The notes: a model not told the origin generated them from the sequence alone. Shown: positions 25,978 through 34,877, numbered from the stretch's first letter. The stretch: DNA of 64,000 nucleotides from Robertmurraya sp. FSL R5-0851 (GCF_038002965.1 NZ_JBBOOE010000002.1:310001-374000), one strand, 5' to 3'. Numbers and translations: made by a program.

Positions 25978-26953
25978 GAAATCTGTAGTGTTTCAAAGTA
26001 TTCTTGGTCCATTGATTGATGGATACATTGAGGAAAAGAGATCTGTTGGCTATAAGTACAAAAAAGGATCTTCTCTTTTGAAACAATTTGACACATTGGC
26101 TGCCAATGAAAACTTAATAGATATAAAACTTTCGAAAGAATTAGTATTTCTTTGGACAGAAAAAAGGCCAAATGAGACTGTCAGTACTAGAAATGGAAGA
26201 ATCTCTATCATACGAGGGCTCGCTAAATATATGGTTCGTCTTGGGTATCAGGCATACATTTTTCCAGCTGCAACTATTTCGATTGATAGATATTCTTATG
26301 TTCCTTACATTTTTTCTGAAATAGAGTTGAAGAACATTTTTACCACATGCGACATTTATCCTTTTTCAGATGTTTCTCCCAACAGACATCTGACCTTACC
26401 TTTTCTGTTCCGTATGTTATATGGTTGTGGCCTCCGGATTTCAGAAGCATTGAATTTAAAACTAAAAGATGTTGATTTGGGTAATGGGACTTTATTCATT
26501 CGGGATACGAAATTTGGAAAAGAACGAAATGTTCCAATGACAGATTCATTGACGAAGCGTTGTCGTTTGTATGTAAAAGAAACTCATAACCTAAAGTCCA
26601 GTGATACTTATTTATTCCAATCCCCTTACGGAGGACATTATAAGGAAAGTACTATATATAACCTATTTAGAGAGATATTGTGGAAGGCTGGAATATCCCA
26701 TAGTGGAAAGGGACCAAGACTTCATGATTTTAGGCACACTTTTGCGGTCCATTGTTTGAAAAAATGGGTCTTAGATGAAGAAGATATTACGAATCTCCTT
26801 CCCTATCTTTCTGCATTTTTAGGACACGTTGATTTAAGAGGTACACAACATTACTTAAGACTGACTGCTGATTTATATCCAAAAATTATTGCATCAGTTG
26901 AACAGAATTTTTCAACTTTAATACCGGAGGTATCGTTCAGTGAAACAGACTGA
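25970..26953 (+). CDS. Tyrosine recombinase, second of trio (RitB-like)
   Basis: About 327 residues from ATG 25970, which follows GAGGAGGTG and overlaps the first gene. Catalytic motifs: GCGLRISEALNLKLKDV (Arg), HDFRHTFAVHCL (HxxR), LGHVDLRGTQHYLR (His and Tyr). An unusually long spacer (KKWVLDEEDITNLLPYLSAF) lies between the second and third boxes, a feature that sets the middle recombinase apart from the other two. Confidence 0.9.
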   Translation: MSKKSVVFQSILGPLIDGYIEEKRSVGYKYKKGSSLLKQFDTLAANENLIDIKLSKELVFLWTEKRPNETVSTRNGRISIIRGLAKYMVRLGYQAYIFPAATISIDRYSYVPYIFSEIELKNIFTTCDIYPFSDVSPNRHLTLPFLFRMLYGCGLRISEALNLKLKDVDLGNGTLFIRDTKFGKERNVPMTDSLTKRCRLYVKETHNLKSSDTYLFQSPYGGHYKESTIYNLFREILWKAGISHSGKGPRLHDFRHTFAVHCLKKWVLDEEDITNLLPYLSAFLGHVDLRGTQHYLRLTADLYPKIIASVEQNFSTLIPEVSFSETD

Positions 26954-27962
26954 TTTTGCCAGAACACTAACACGATTCCTTTCCGATTACCTTCCTAGCC
27001 ATCGTAATGTTAGTACTAATACGATAAAGTCCTATCGGGATACCTTTAAACAAGTGCTAATTTATTTTAATTTAGAATTGAAAATCAGGCCAGAGTACCT
27101 TACCTTTGAAAAAATTAAAGCAGAAAAAATTAGAGACTTTCTCCTTTGGCTTGAAAAGTCGCGTAACGTCGGAATTAACACCCGTAATCAAAGACTAGCA
27201 GCAATCCATAGTTTCTACCGTTATGCACAGTCAGAACACCCTGAAAATATATTTGAATGTCAAAAAATATTAGGAATTCCCTTTAAAAAAAGGGAGATAA
27301 AGACGGTTGAATTCCTCTCACAGGAATCTTTAAGGTATATATTAGAACAACCTGATACTACCAAGAAAAAAGGGCGTCGAGATTTAACGTTAATGGCTAC
27401 TCTATATGATACAGGGGCACGAGTACAAGAATTAATTGATTTAAAAACAAGAGATGTCAGACTTACGAAACCAGCCACAATTACTTTAACCGGCAAAGGA
27501 AATAAACGAAGAAGTGTACCTATTATGGATAAAACAAGAGTTCTGTTGGAGAATTACATGAAAGAAAACAAACTATTGGAAAATGGAAAACAAGATTATC
27601 CACTTTTCTTTAATAGCAATAGACGCGCATTTACAAGGCCTGGAATCACATACATTTTAGAAAAGTATTTAAAACAGGCTAAGGAAAATCATTCAGATGT
27701 TCTGTTCTCTGACAGACTTCATCCTCACATGATCAGGCATACAAAAGCTATGCATTTATTGGAGGCTGGTGTAAATCTAATTTATATAAGGGATTTACTA
27801 GGACACGTAAATGTTACTACAACTGATATATATTTAAGAGCAAATACGGAAATAAAAAGAAATGCATTAGAAGCCGCATATATGGAGGTTGTGAAGCAAG
27901 ATACCCCTGTTTGGGATGAGGATACAGATTTATTAAAGTGGCTGGAGGAATTTTGTCGATAG
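26940..27962 (+). CDS. Tyrosine recombinase, third of trio (RitC-like)
   Basis: A 340-residue tyrosine recombinase starting with GTG behind CCGGAGG and overlapping the second gene by 14 bases. It has a SAM-like core-binding domain (NTIKSYRDTFKQVLIYF) and catalytic motifs DTGARVQELIDLKTRDV, HPHMIRHTKAMHLL and LGHVNVTTTDIYLR. The tight overlaps imply that the three proteins are made in fixed ratio and probably act as one complex. Confidence 0.9.
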   Translation: MKQTDFARTLTRFLSDYLPSHRNVSTNTIKSYRDTFKQVLIYFNLELKIRPEYLTFEKIKAEKIRDFLLWLEKSRNVGINTRNQRLAAIHSFYRYAQSEHPENIFECQKILGIPFKKREIKTVEFLSQESLRYILEQPDTTKKKGRRDLTLMATLYDTGARVQELIDLKTRDVRLTKPATITLTGKGNKRRSVPIMDKTRVLLENYMKENKLLENGKQDYPLFFNSNRRAFTRPGITYILEKYLKQAKENHSDVLFSDRLHPHMIRHTKAMHLLEAGVNLIYIRDLLGHVNVTTTDIYLRANTEIKRNALEAAYMEVVKQDTPVWDEDTDLLKWLEEFCR

Positions 27963-28020
27963 GAATTTTGGAGTATTATGGAAAGATATTTGTTATGCCA
28001 GCTACGAATGTTACGCCTAA

Positions 28021-28058
28021 TTACTAATATCTTTCCATAAACAAAAACTTTCGATAAT
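28021..28058 (-). repeat. RIT right inverted repeat
   Basis: Reverse complement of the left end core (CCATAAACAAAAACTTTC). An inner inverted partner TATGGAAAGATATT lies at about 27975, mirroring the left end. Confidence 0.7.
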
Positions 28059-28060
28059 TA

Positions 28061-28395
28061 CCTACACCTGGTGGCCCTAATAAAATCAAATTGTACAGCT
28101 GTTCTATCCAAGTTAAATCTTTTAATCTATTTAGTTGTTTGTTGCTTAAAGACTTTTGTTCTTTTAAATTAAACTCCTCAAGTGTTTTGCTGAAAGGAAA
28201 AGTTGCCCACTTTAATCGGTTGTTTAGTTGCTTTTCTTCTCTTCGAGTTTGCTCATAAGAAGTGACATCTAACAGGAATTGAGTAAATGAAAGGTCTTTT
28301 TGCTCAGCTTCTCTGATCAAATGGGGGAGATGCTTGGCAGTTTCAACGAGTCTTAACCCTTTCATTATGTCTTGTAATTGTTGGATTTGGCTCAT
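28061..28395 (-). pseudogene. istB: IstB ATPase, N-terminal part
   Basis: The N-terminal 111 residues of IstB, up to LILLGPPGVG in the Walker A motif, where the RIT element begins. It starts two bases after the istA stop. The downstream reading continues a few codons into the RIT end before stopping. Confidence 0.9.
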
Positions 28396-28397
28396 CG

Positions 28398-29960
28398 CTA
28401 TTCAACCTCCATTAAAACCGTGTAAGTATCTACTTTTCTTTTGTATGCTTCTGTTTCTAAAACCCATTCTGATAGCCTGTTCAAAGTCTTAACTTCTTTC
28501 TTTTTATCAATAACTGTTTCATGTACCTGGCGCTGACGTTTCACATATGCAATGATATCGCCAAAATCAGTTGCACTGTATAATTTCCTTTTTAAACACT
28601 CTGCTAACGCTTTAGTGCGTACTTCGTTATCGATACCTTTTGTTTCGCGCAAGATGATTTGCAACTGGTCTTTAATGTAACGAGGATTTTTTTCCCTAAC
28701 CTTCTCTAAATATTTAAAGGCTAGTTCTTTATCTTCAAATCTCTCAGCCACTGTATTAATGAATGCTCCAACACCTTTTGTACGATCCCTACTATGTTTT
28801 TTATCTTTTATTAACATCCCTTTCCCTTCGGGAATTGAATGTTTTGCAATAATTTCGCCAGTATCAGGTATATAAATAACTAATTCTTTAGTCTCCGTTT
28901 CCTTGATACATACTTTTTCATATTTGTTATAAGTTCCAAGTGGAAGAGAGTACCGATTAGATTGGTAACGAATAGTATTGTCCTTATGAACACATCTTGC
29001 TATACTTATCTCATAGTTATTTTGAATATCTATATTTTGGGAGACTGGTTTTAAGTGTTGCTTTTCCAGGAGGAACACTTCGAATGGTCTCTTTTTTGTT
29101 GTATTGTGTATTTTATAGTTACCCGTTCTGTTCAGCCATTCCCATCCTTGCTCATTCCAAGAGTCGATGTTATGAAACACTCTATGTTTGGCATAGTTTT
29201 GTTTGATAAATCCAACTACATTTTCTATTCTTCCCTTACTCTCAGGGTCAGCTTTTCTACAAACCCGAAGGTTTATTCCTCTGGATTCTCTATACTGCTG
29301 AAATTCTTTAGTTAAAATTAGATCTCCACCATTTTCGCTAACAACAATTAAACTATCTTGGTCATAAACGATCTCATTGGTCATTCCTCCATACCATTTA
29401 AACGCGTTCTCATGGGCTTGTATAACATCCCGTGTTGTAAATGGTCTATCCAACCACTCTTTATACTTTTGTCTAGAATGTGATAAGACAAAAGCTATAA
29501 AGTTGAGTTTGGCTTCCTTATTATCAACAGTTTTTTGTCTCGTATGACCAAAATCTACTTGCATTTGTTCTCCCATTGGGGGATCAGGAATTGCCTCATA
29601 CATTCGAGGAGATGTTTCCTTATTTATTTTGTATTCTTCTCTTAATGCTTTTACATATGTTCTTACTGTACTTTCTCCAACAGTTAGATCTTTATATTTC
29701 TCTAAAAGCCAATCATAAACTTGTGCTGCTGACATATCCGGATGCATTCTCAACCAAGATAAAATCAGTTCTTTATATGGATCTAATTTTTTCTTTTTAT
29801 ACTGAAGAGAATCAACCCATTCCGCCATCTCCGAAGGAGATCTCTTTAAGTGCCTGTAAACAGTTGTTCGAGAAACCCCTAACTTTTCAGCTATCTTTGT
29901 CTGACTAAATCCTTGCTTTAATAATTGCTTTATCTCCATGTACATTTCCCACTTATCCAC
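28398..29960 (-). CDS. istA: IS21-family transposase IstA
   Basis: A 520-residue DDE transposase. The N-terminal HTH (FSQTKIAEKLGVSRTTVYRHL) is followed by the catalytic residues in MQVDFGHTR, EIVYDQDSL and ESKGRIENVVGFIK, then a C-terminal DNA-binding region. The start is either GTG 29960 or ATG 29945. The gene is intact, but its partner istB is interrupted, so this copy cannot transpose by itself. Confidence 0.93.
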   Translation of the reverse strand: MDKWEMYMEIKQLLKQGFSQTKIAEKLGVSRTTVYRHLKRSPSEMAEWVDSLQYKKKKLDPYKELILSWLRMHPDMSAAQVYDWLLEKYKDLTVGESTVRTYVKALREEYKINKETSPRMYEAIPDPPMGEQMQVDFGHTRQKTVDNKEAKLNFIAFVLSHSRQKYKEWLDRPFTTRDVIQAHENAFKWYGGMTNEIVYDQDSLIVVSENGGDLILTKEFQQYRESRGINLRVCRKADPESKGRIENVVGFIKQNYAKHRVFHNIDSWNEQGWEWLNRTGNYKIHNTTKKRPFEVFLLEKQHLKPVSQNIDIQNNYEISIARCVHKDNTIRYQSNRYSLPLGTYNKYEKVCIKETETKELVIYIPDTGEIIAKHSIPEGKGMLIKDKKHSRDRTKGVGAFINTVAERFEDKELAFKYLEKVREKNPRYIKDQLQIILRETKGIDNEVRTKALAECLKRKLYSATDFGDIIAYVKRQRQVHETVIDKKKEVKTLNRLSEWVLETEAYKRKVDTYTVLMEVE

Positions 29961-30100
29961 CTTCGCTAGCTAACCTCCACTGCAAGTATGAACTATGATC
30001 ATTTTACAGTGATAGGTTGATATTTTTTGCTGGTATATTTGGGTAAATAAGCGTTTCATCTTATCAAGCAAAAACTGTACACTTTATTCTAGCAGTCACA

Positions 30101-30152
30101 AGCGTTCAGTAAGTCCAGTTATTTTATAAACTTCTCCAGTTGTAAGCAGCGT
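30101..30152 (-). pseudogene. MerR-family regulator, N-terminal fragment
   Basis: Encodes LLTTGEVYKITGLTER, the MerR recognition region, and continues in frame at 24119. A GGAGG lies six bases before the first codon, which reads ACG where ATG is expected, so the start codon also appears lost (or CTG at the next codon is used). Confidence 0.82.
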
Positions 30153-30171
30153 AATTCACCTCCACATTACA

Positions 30172-30202
30172 AGGTTAAGGTATTACGCAACGTTAATGTC
30201 AA
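30172..30202 (-). promoter_or_regulatory. MerR-type promoter
   Basis: Reading on the minus strand, TTGACA (30202-30197), a 19-base spacer with the partial dyad ATTAACGTTGCGTAAT, then TAACCT. The long spacer is typical of promoters that MerR proteins untwist. It would drive merR and the DUF2268 gene before the IS21 insertion. Confidence 0.5.
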
Positions 30203-30227
30203 ATAAAAAATGGGCTTTTACTTTAGT

Positions 30228-30331
30228 GTACAATAAGAAAAGCCGATACTTCCTTAACGTAGGAAAAATCGGCTTTCTTTATGGCGAAATTTGCTTAGCG
30301 TATGTTTTGCGCTTTTTGTTGGTAGGACCCC
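30228..30331 (+). mobile_element. Solo Tn3 right end (relic)
   Basis: A near copy of 8615-8716: the terminator-like AAGCCGAT/ATCGGCTT, the spacer GCGAAATTTG and an identical 38-bp terminal repeat (30294-30331). No transposase remains. It directly abuts the IS3 fragment, so a Tn3 element once inserted there and was largely deleted. Confidence 0.8.
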
Positions 30332-30955
30332 TATTAGAAGAGCCAACCCTTATAAAAAGATGTTAAAAGCTACCCAAGAACATTCGGTACAACCAAATTT
30401 ACTTAACCGTGAATTTAAACAAGAGATCCCAGGTAAGGTATTACTTACTGACATTACTTATTTATATTACGGTAAGGGACAAAAAGCTTATTTGTCCACT
30501 ATTAAGGATAGTTCAACGAATGAAATATTGGCCTATAATGTTTCTAATCGACTTACATTGGATTTAGCTACGGATACATTAGTAAAGTTAAAGAATAATA
30601 GACGAGTAGAGTTGGCAGAAGGAGCCTTTATTCACTCAGATCAAGGAGTACACTACACTAGTCCCAATTTTCAGAAGCACGTAAAAAAACTAGGTCTAGG
30701 ACAATCAATGTCAAGAAGGGGAAACTGTTGGGATAACGCTCCACAAGAGTCTTTTTTCGGACATTTTAAGGATGAAGCATTTATAAAACCGTGTAATTCT
30801 TTAGAAGAACTTAAAAGGGAAATAAGAAGTTATATGACTTACTATAACAATTTCAGATATCAATGGAATTTAAAGAAGATGACCCCTGTTGAATACAGAA
30901 ATCATCTACTTGATGTGGCATAACCTTTTTTTAAATGTCCTTTACAACGGGTACA
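30332..30955 (+). pseudogene. IS3-family transposase OrfB, 5'-truncated
   Basis: The C-terminal 197 codons of an IS150-group OrfB: LLTDITYLYYGKGQKAYLST, FIHSDQGVHYTSPNF and SRRGNCWDNAPQESFFGHFK contain the DDE residues, ending YRNHLLDVA at 30923. The right terminal repeat (reverse TGTACCCGTTGTAAAGGACA) ends at 30955. The 5' part is replaced by the Tn3 relic. It cannot be functional. Confidence 0.88.
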
Positions 30956-31198
30956 CTTTACTGCTCTTGTATGACCATATTTATGATTTTCATCAGCAGG
31001 TTTTTGGGCAAATCTCAACCCAATTAAAACAGTCACCGATGCAATAACATCCGTTAGATTGTTTATCCCATCGGCTTTTAAGGCTTCCGAATTACCTATA
31101 TTACCAGAAATCAACTTAATAACTGAAAGAAAAATATATGCTAAAATACTAATCCAAACTCCTCTTTCAGCTTTCTTTAAATTTGTATTAATCATCAT
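30956..31198 (-). pseudogene. CDF cation exporter, 3'-truncated (MneP/MneS-like)
   Basis: The first 80 or so residues of a cation diffusion facilitator: KKAERGVWISILAYIFLSVI, LKADGINNLTDVIASVTV (metal-site DxxxD region) and HKYGHTRA. The IS3 end then replaces the rest. It lies divergent from mntR, and MntR-controlled CDF exporters (MneP, MneS) are known in Bacillus, so this was probably the manganese exporter of the pair. Start codon behind GAGGAGG. Confidence 0.75.
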
Positions 31199-31265
31199 AT
31201 CCTCCTCTAAAAGTACCTTCGAAAATTCACAAGTTATATATAGTATTTAACTTCATTGAATTTTT

Positions 31266-31287
31266 ATTTAAAGTAGATACTTTAAAT
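31266..31287. promoter_or_regulatory. Perfect dyad between CDF gene and mntR
   Basis: ATTTAAAGT-AGAT-ACTTTAAAT is a perfect inverted repeat in the divergent intergenic region. It could be an MntR operator, although it does not match the MntR box I know from B. subtilis. Confidence 0.4.
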
Positions 31288-31386
31288 AATAAATGTGGGA
31301 ACCAGTACTAAAGATTATTAAGAAATTACAGAAAAAAACAAAATAATTCATTAACTGATGATGTGCAACTTTTATTCTAATTTCGT

Positions 31387-31392
31387 TATAAT
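31387..31392 (+). promoter_or_regulatory. mntR -10 element
   Basis: TATAAT 33 bases before the ATG of mntR, with GTGCAA about 18 bases upstream as a weak -35. Confidence 0.45.
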
Positions 31393-31424
31393 GTATAAAG
31401 GTATTGAATATATAGGAGGATTAT

Positions 31425-31844
31425 ATGCCTACACCTAGTATGGAAGATTATATTGAAAAAATTTATTTACTTATTCAAAATAAGGGGTATGCACGTGTGT
31501 CTGATATAGCTAATGTTCTTGGTGTCAACCCTTCTTCGGTTACGAAAATGGTTCAAAAATTAGATCAAAATAAATATTTAATCTATGAAAAGTACCGTGG
31601 AATAATTCTTACTCCATATGGTCAAAACATGGGAAAACAACTTGTTTATAGACATGAATTATTGGAATCTCTCTTTCGCATCATTGGGGTTGATGAAGAT
31701 TTAATCTATGAGGAAGTTGAAAGGATTGAACACCATCTTAGTCTGAAAACGTTGGATTGTATAAATGGCCTGGTACAATTTTTCGAAGAGGATGAACAAC
31801 GGATAAAGGCATTAAAAGAAATTCATCGAAAGGATAAAAGGTAA
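31425..31844 (+). CDS. mntR: MntR-type manganese-responsive regulator
   Basis: A 139-residue DtxR/MntR-family regulator. The winged helix ([23 protein letters not shown]) and the manganese ligands are conserved: Asp8 and Glu11 in [14 protein letters not shown], His near 77 in YRHELLE, and the Glu/Glu/His set in [10 protein letters not shown]. There is no SH3-like third domain, as in MntR. It represses Mn uptake and, in Bacillus, activates CDF exporters; its divergent neighbour here is a truncated CDF gene. AGGAGG precedes the ATG. Confidence 0.9.
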   Translation: MPTPSMEDYIEKIYLLIQNKGYARVSDIANVLGVNPSSVTKMVQKLDQNKYLIYEKYRGIILTPYGQNMGKQLVYRHELLESLFRIIGVDEDLIYEEVERIEHHLSLKTLDCINGLVQFFEEDEQRIKALKEIHRKDKR

Positions 31845-32050
31845 CAGTGATTTGTTTGGTCAAATGGTATGTATTTAAAGCATTAGTATAAAATTTTATA
31901 AAATAAATAAAGGATGCATTCTTATTTTCCGATTCTCACCCGTTTTGACACGATAAACTGTACGTTCTAGTAGTTTACTTAATGGGCACCGGTCTGTTAA
32001 CCTAATAAAATAGATATTTCTTTAAAAAAATCCATATGCTTATATAAATA

Positions 32051-32092
32051 AAAGAACAACCTAATGAGATGCTCTAGGTTGTTCTTTTATTT
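32051..32092. terminator. Terminator of the M23 peptidase gene
   Basis: AAAGAACAACCT pairs with AGGTTGTTCTTT across a 13-base loop, flanked by A and T runs; works on either strand between mntR and the converging peptidase gene. Confidence 0.7.
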
Positions 32093-32115
32093 AGTTCTTA
32101 TAATCTAATAATTAT

Positions 32116-33366
32116 TTACAATGGGACAATGCCAATAGGGCTTATTGCATTAGTTTTTCCAGAATTCCAAGCACCTCTATGAAGCTCGAAATGTAAATGT
32201 TGTCCAAATGACTGACCTGTATTACCTTGGTAACCAATCATTTGACCTTTAGAAACAACTTCACCAGAACCAACTAAACGACTGCTCATATGAGCATATA
32301 CTGTTGTATAGGTCACACCTTCAATAGAATGGGATATAAAGACCACATTACCGTAACTAGATGAATAGTATGAATTTATAACAACCCCGTCAGCAGCTGC
32401 AACAACAGGTACTGTACCTGTTTGAGCAATGTCTGTCCCAAAATGATTTGCACCCCATCTTGAACCAAAACTTGATGATACAACTCCGCTCGTTGGTCTT
32501 GTAAAATAACCACTAGAAACAGGTGGAGCCGAAACAGAAGCACCACTTCCGGAATTTTGGGCTTCTTTAGCTTTATTTGCTTGGCGTTCTTGTTCTAATT
32601 CAATTGCCCTTTTTATAGCTGATTCTTGAGAGGATAATAGCTGTCCTTCTTCCTCAAGATCCATCTTATAGTTTTCTAACTGTTTTTCCTCTAGTTCCAA
32701 AGATGCCATTAACTTATCTTTTTCATCTTTCTGTGTATTTAAGTTTTGCTTTAACACTTCAATTTCTTTAAGTTTTATTTGAAGGCTTTCCGCCTCTTTC
32801 TCTAAGTTTTTCTTCGATTCCTCCAGCAATTCTTTATCTGCTTTATGTTCTCGTAGAATAGCTCTATCTGCTTCTAATAGGGTGGTAACTAATTCTACCC
32901 GATCTATAAATTCACTAAAGTCATTTGCTCCTGTCAAAACATCGATATAACTAATCATACTACCATTCTCTTGGAAGGAACGAGCGCGATTTTTTAGGAG
33001 TTCATTACGCTTTGCCATTCGTTCTTCGACTATCTTTATTTCCTCTTTTAATTTAGAAATCTGATTTTCGGTTTCCCTAATTTCATTCTGTTTTGACAGC
33101 ATTTGTTCTTCTGCTTCGGTAATTGATAAATCTAACTGTTTAATCTCAGCATCTAATTTTGCTTGTTCATTTTTAATTTTGTTTACTTCTTTTTCCGTAT
33201 CACCAATTTCAGATTCAATGGATGACTGTTTACTATCAATCTCATTTTTTTGCTCCTTCAAGTCTTCTAAATTAGCTTCAGCTAATACTTTTGTCGGCAC
33301 TTCTGATAAAGTTACACCGAACCCTAACAAAGTAAGAACTGAAACTGAAATTATTGTACTCTTCAC
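32116..33366 (-). CDS. Secreted M23 peptidase with coiled coil (EnvC/CwlO-like)
   Basis: A 416-residue exported protein. A signal peptide (ends near VLAEA) is followed by a long coiled coil (residues 30-250), a short linker and a C-terminal M23 domain with HFGTDI (first Zn ligands), HLHFELH (second) and PTSGVVSSSFGSRWG. Such proteins cleave peptidoglycan cross-links or activate amidases during division. GTG start behind GGTGAGG. Only the M23 residues, not the substrate, can be judged from sequence. Confidence 0.88.
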   Translation of the reverse strand: MKSTIISVSVLTLLGFGVTLSEVPTKVLAEANLEDLKEQKNEIDSKQSSIESEIGDTEKEVNKIKNEQAKLDAEIKQLDLSITEAEEQMLSKQNEIRETENQISKLKEEIKIVEERMAKRNELLKNRARSFQENGSMISYIDVLTGANDFSEFIDRVELVTTLLEADRAILREHKADKELLEESKKNLEKEAESLQIKLKEIEVLKQNLNTQKDEKDKLMASLELEEKQLENYKMDLEEEGQLLSSQESAIKRAIELEQERQANKAKEAQNSGSGASVSAPPVSSGYFTRPTSGVVSSSFGSRWGANHFGTDIAQTGTVPVVAAADGVVINSYYSSSYGNVVFISHSIEGVTYTTVYAHMSSRLVGSGEVVSKGQMIGYQGNTGQSFGQHLHFELHRGAWNSGKTNAISPIGIVPL

Positions 33367-33889
33367 TTTTTACCTCACCTTTAACTATATTTAGAATCTG
33401 AAAAATATAGGTATTCTTCAGTTATTTTGTCGTTTTAATTCCTCTTATCTAAATAATAACAACTGTTTTTGTCGAATACTAAAACAATTTTATTACAGTT
33501 TCTTTTCAAATAAAACTATCTATCCTGTTAGTAGGTTATTAAAGTTATCATTTCCCTATCGGAATGAACTAAAATTACTTCCATATAAAAAATAAAAAAA
33601 TCATTCAAAGATATTTTGATATTTTCTACCTATTAAAAGAGTTAGACTAATCAACAAGATTTTTCGATTGCCTAAGGGCTTATCTTCTTTTTTAGTCCTA
33701 CTGATTTTATGCAGAACAAGGCATTTTATTTGCACATTAGCGAAATAGAATATTTGAGGTATACCTATTGGACAGATTCAATCCGTATACTTGTTCTCTA
33801 TTTATCAGAACCAAAGTCAATTAATTTATTCATCCAAGGCTTCGGTAAACTGTCTTCTTTTTTCCTCCGTTTGAATCGTTCGAATTATC
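33367..33889. other. AT-rich gap, no gene seen
   Basis: About 520 bases between the peptidase gene and ctaG. An open frame at 33709-33921 overlaps the ctaG 3' end, has no ribosome binding site and is not protein-like. No terminator or RNA is evident. Confidence 0.5.
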
Positions 33890-34747
33890 TTAGCTTAATG
33901 AATCCGTATCTATATTTCTAAATTTTTGTAGATACTCTTCTTCCTTTCTATCAATCTCACTTTCTAAATCTAAGTTTCTTTGTTCTTTTGCCCATTTAAA
34001 AAATATGACAGCCAATACAGATCCATATATCGCCTCTTGAATAATTTTCATAAGTGCACCACCAGCCTGTTGATCATCCAGTGTACCAATCCCGAATAGT
34101 CTAGGCATATGCATGTAAGAAGAATATAAAATATCCTTTGAAAAAATAATCAGGGCACAAGCAGGAGTAAGAAGAATGCCCATACCACAAATATAAGCTA
34201 TTTTATAAAGTGGTTTCATACCTTCTATACTATCAACGGGTGGAAGAATAGGCCACCACATAATGAAAGACAGAAAGAAAAGAAAAAGAATGGATAGATT
34301 AATATAAAGTTGATTTCCCATTATAAAATCAAAAATGAAAGGCACATGATAAAACGAAAAAACAACATTAAACAAAAGAATAGCTAGTACAGGTTTTGTA
34401 ACGATATGTATTGTTTTCCTTACGATTTTATATTTGTTAATTAGTTTCCCCACTTCTTTTTTTGGCAATCCGAAAAGAATTAAAGGTGGGACCGCAAGGT
34501 AAATTATTGATTGGATGAACATATGAACAGAAAAAAGATAATGCCCAACACTATTTAGTGGTGAACCCAATGATACTGCTAAAAGCGATACTCCAAGATG
34601 AAAGCTGATTTTTTGATTTTTTGTTAGATGGAACTCCATAGTTTTTCGTTTATGTTCATATAAAAAAGCAATTGCCAAGCAAACAATAATTAACGGTATG
34701 TTCCATTCAAAATAAAGTTCACTAAGTGCTTTATGTTGCATATTCAT
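33890..34747 (-). CDS. ctaG: CtaG-type cytochrome oxidase assembly protein
   Basis: A 285-residue membrane protein of the caa3_CtaG family with seven hydrophobic segments and the conserved HMFIQSIIYLAVPPLILFGLP, MWWPILPP, and DQQAGGALMKI. In Bacillus, CtaG is needed for an active caa3 oxidase, probably by helping copper insertion into subunit I. Here it stands near CopC/CopD and about 15 kb from the qox operon rather than beside ctaBCDEF. It is preceded by a 32-residue membrane ORF. Confidence 0.88.
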   Translation of the reverse strand: MNMQHKALSELYFEWNIPLIIVCLAIAFLYEHKRKTMEFHLTKNQKISFHLGVSLLAVSLGSPLNSVGHYLFSVHMFIQSIIYLAVPPLILFGLPKKEVGKLINKYKIVRKTIHIVTKPVLAILLFNVVFSFYHVPFIFDFIMGNQLYINLSILFLFFLSFIMWWPILPPVDSIEGMKPLYKIAYICGMGILLTPACALIIFSKDILYSSYMHMPRLFGIGTLDDQQAGGALMKIIQEAIYGSVLAVIFFKWAKEQRNLDLESEIDRKEEEYLQKFRNIDTDSLS

Positions 34748-34778
34748 ATAATTTTATATTCTCCCTTTTTAATATTAA

Positions 34779-34877
34779 TTACCTTCTTCTCCGCTTATAA
34801 ACTTTGTATAAAAATAAACCATATACCAAACAAATTACTATTAACAAAAAGATTACGTAAAAGAATGATTCAAGCAA
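34779..34877 (-). CDS. 32-residue single-helix membrane protein
   Basis: A short ORF directly upstream of ctaG on the same strand. It starts TTG six bases after AAGGAGAGG and encodes MLESFFYVIFLLIVICLVYG followed by a short helix end and KRRRR. The good ribosome binding site, single hydrophobic helix and positive C-terminus suggest a real small membrane protein, perhaps a helper of oxidase assembly. No family is recognised. Confidence 0.55.
   Translation of the reverse strand: MLESFFYVIFLLIVICLVYGLFLYKVYKRRRR

Larger units (their letters stand above)
24598..28060 (+). mobile_element. RIT-type element (recombinases in trio)
   Basis: Three overlapping tyrosine recombinase genes are flanked by imperfect inverted repeats (left 24612-24648, right 28021-28058; shared core GAAAGTTTTTGTTTATGG). 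Three phage-integrase genes in tandem with terminal inverted repeats is the organization described for RIT elements. The junctions share only CC with the interrupted istB. The extreme left end also has the small dyad CCCTTATG/CATAAGGG. Confidence 0.8.
24120..30100 (-). mobile_element. IS21-family element with nested recombinase trio
   Basis: The terminal repeats begin TGTGACCG (24120) and, on the reverse strand, TGTGACTG (30100), with further matching blocks (TTTTTGCT, TGAAAC) inside. A 5-bp target duplication AGCGT lies at 24115-24119 and 30101-30105. The element encodes IstA and IstB. IstB is split by a 3.46-kb insertion, and the whole sits in a merR gene. Confidence 0.92.

Noticed and set aside
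33709..33921. 70-codon ORF on the plus strand
   Set aside because: No ribosome binding site, overlaps the 3' end of ctaG on the other strand, composition not protein-like.
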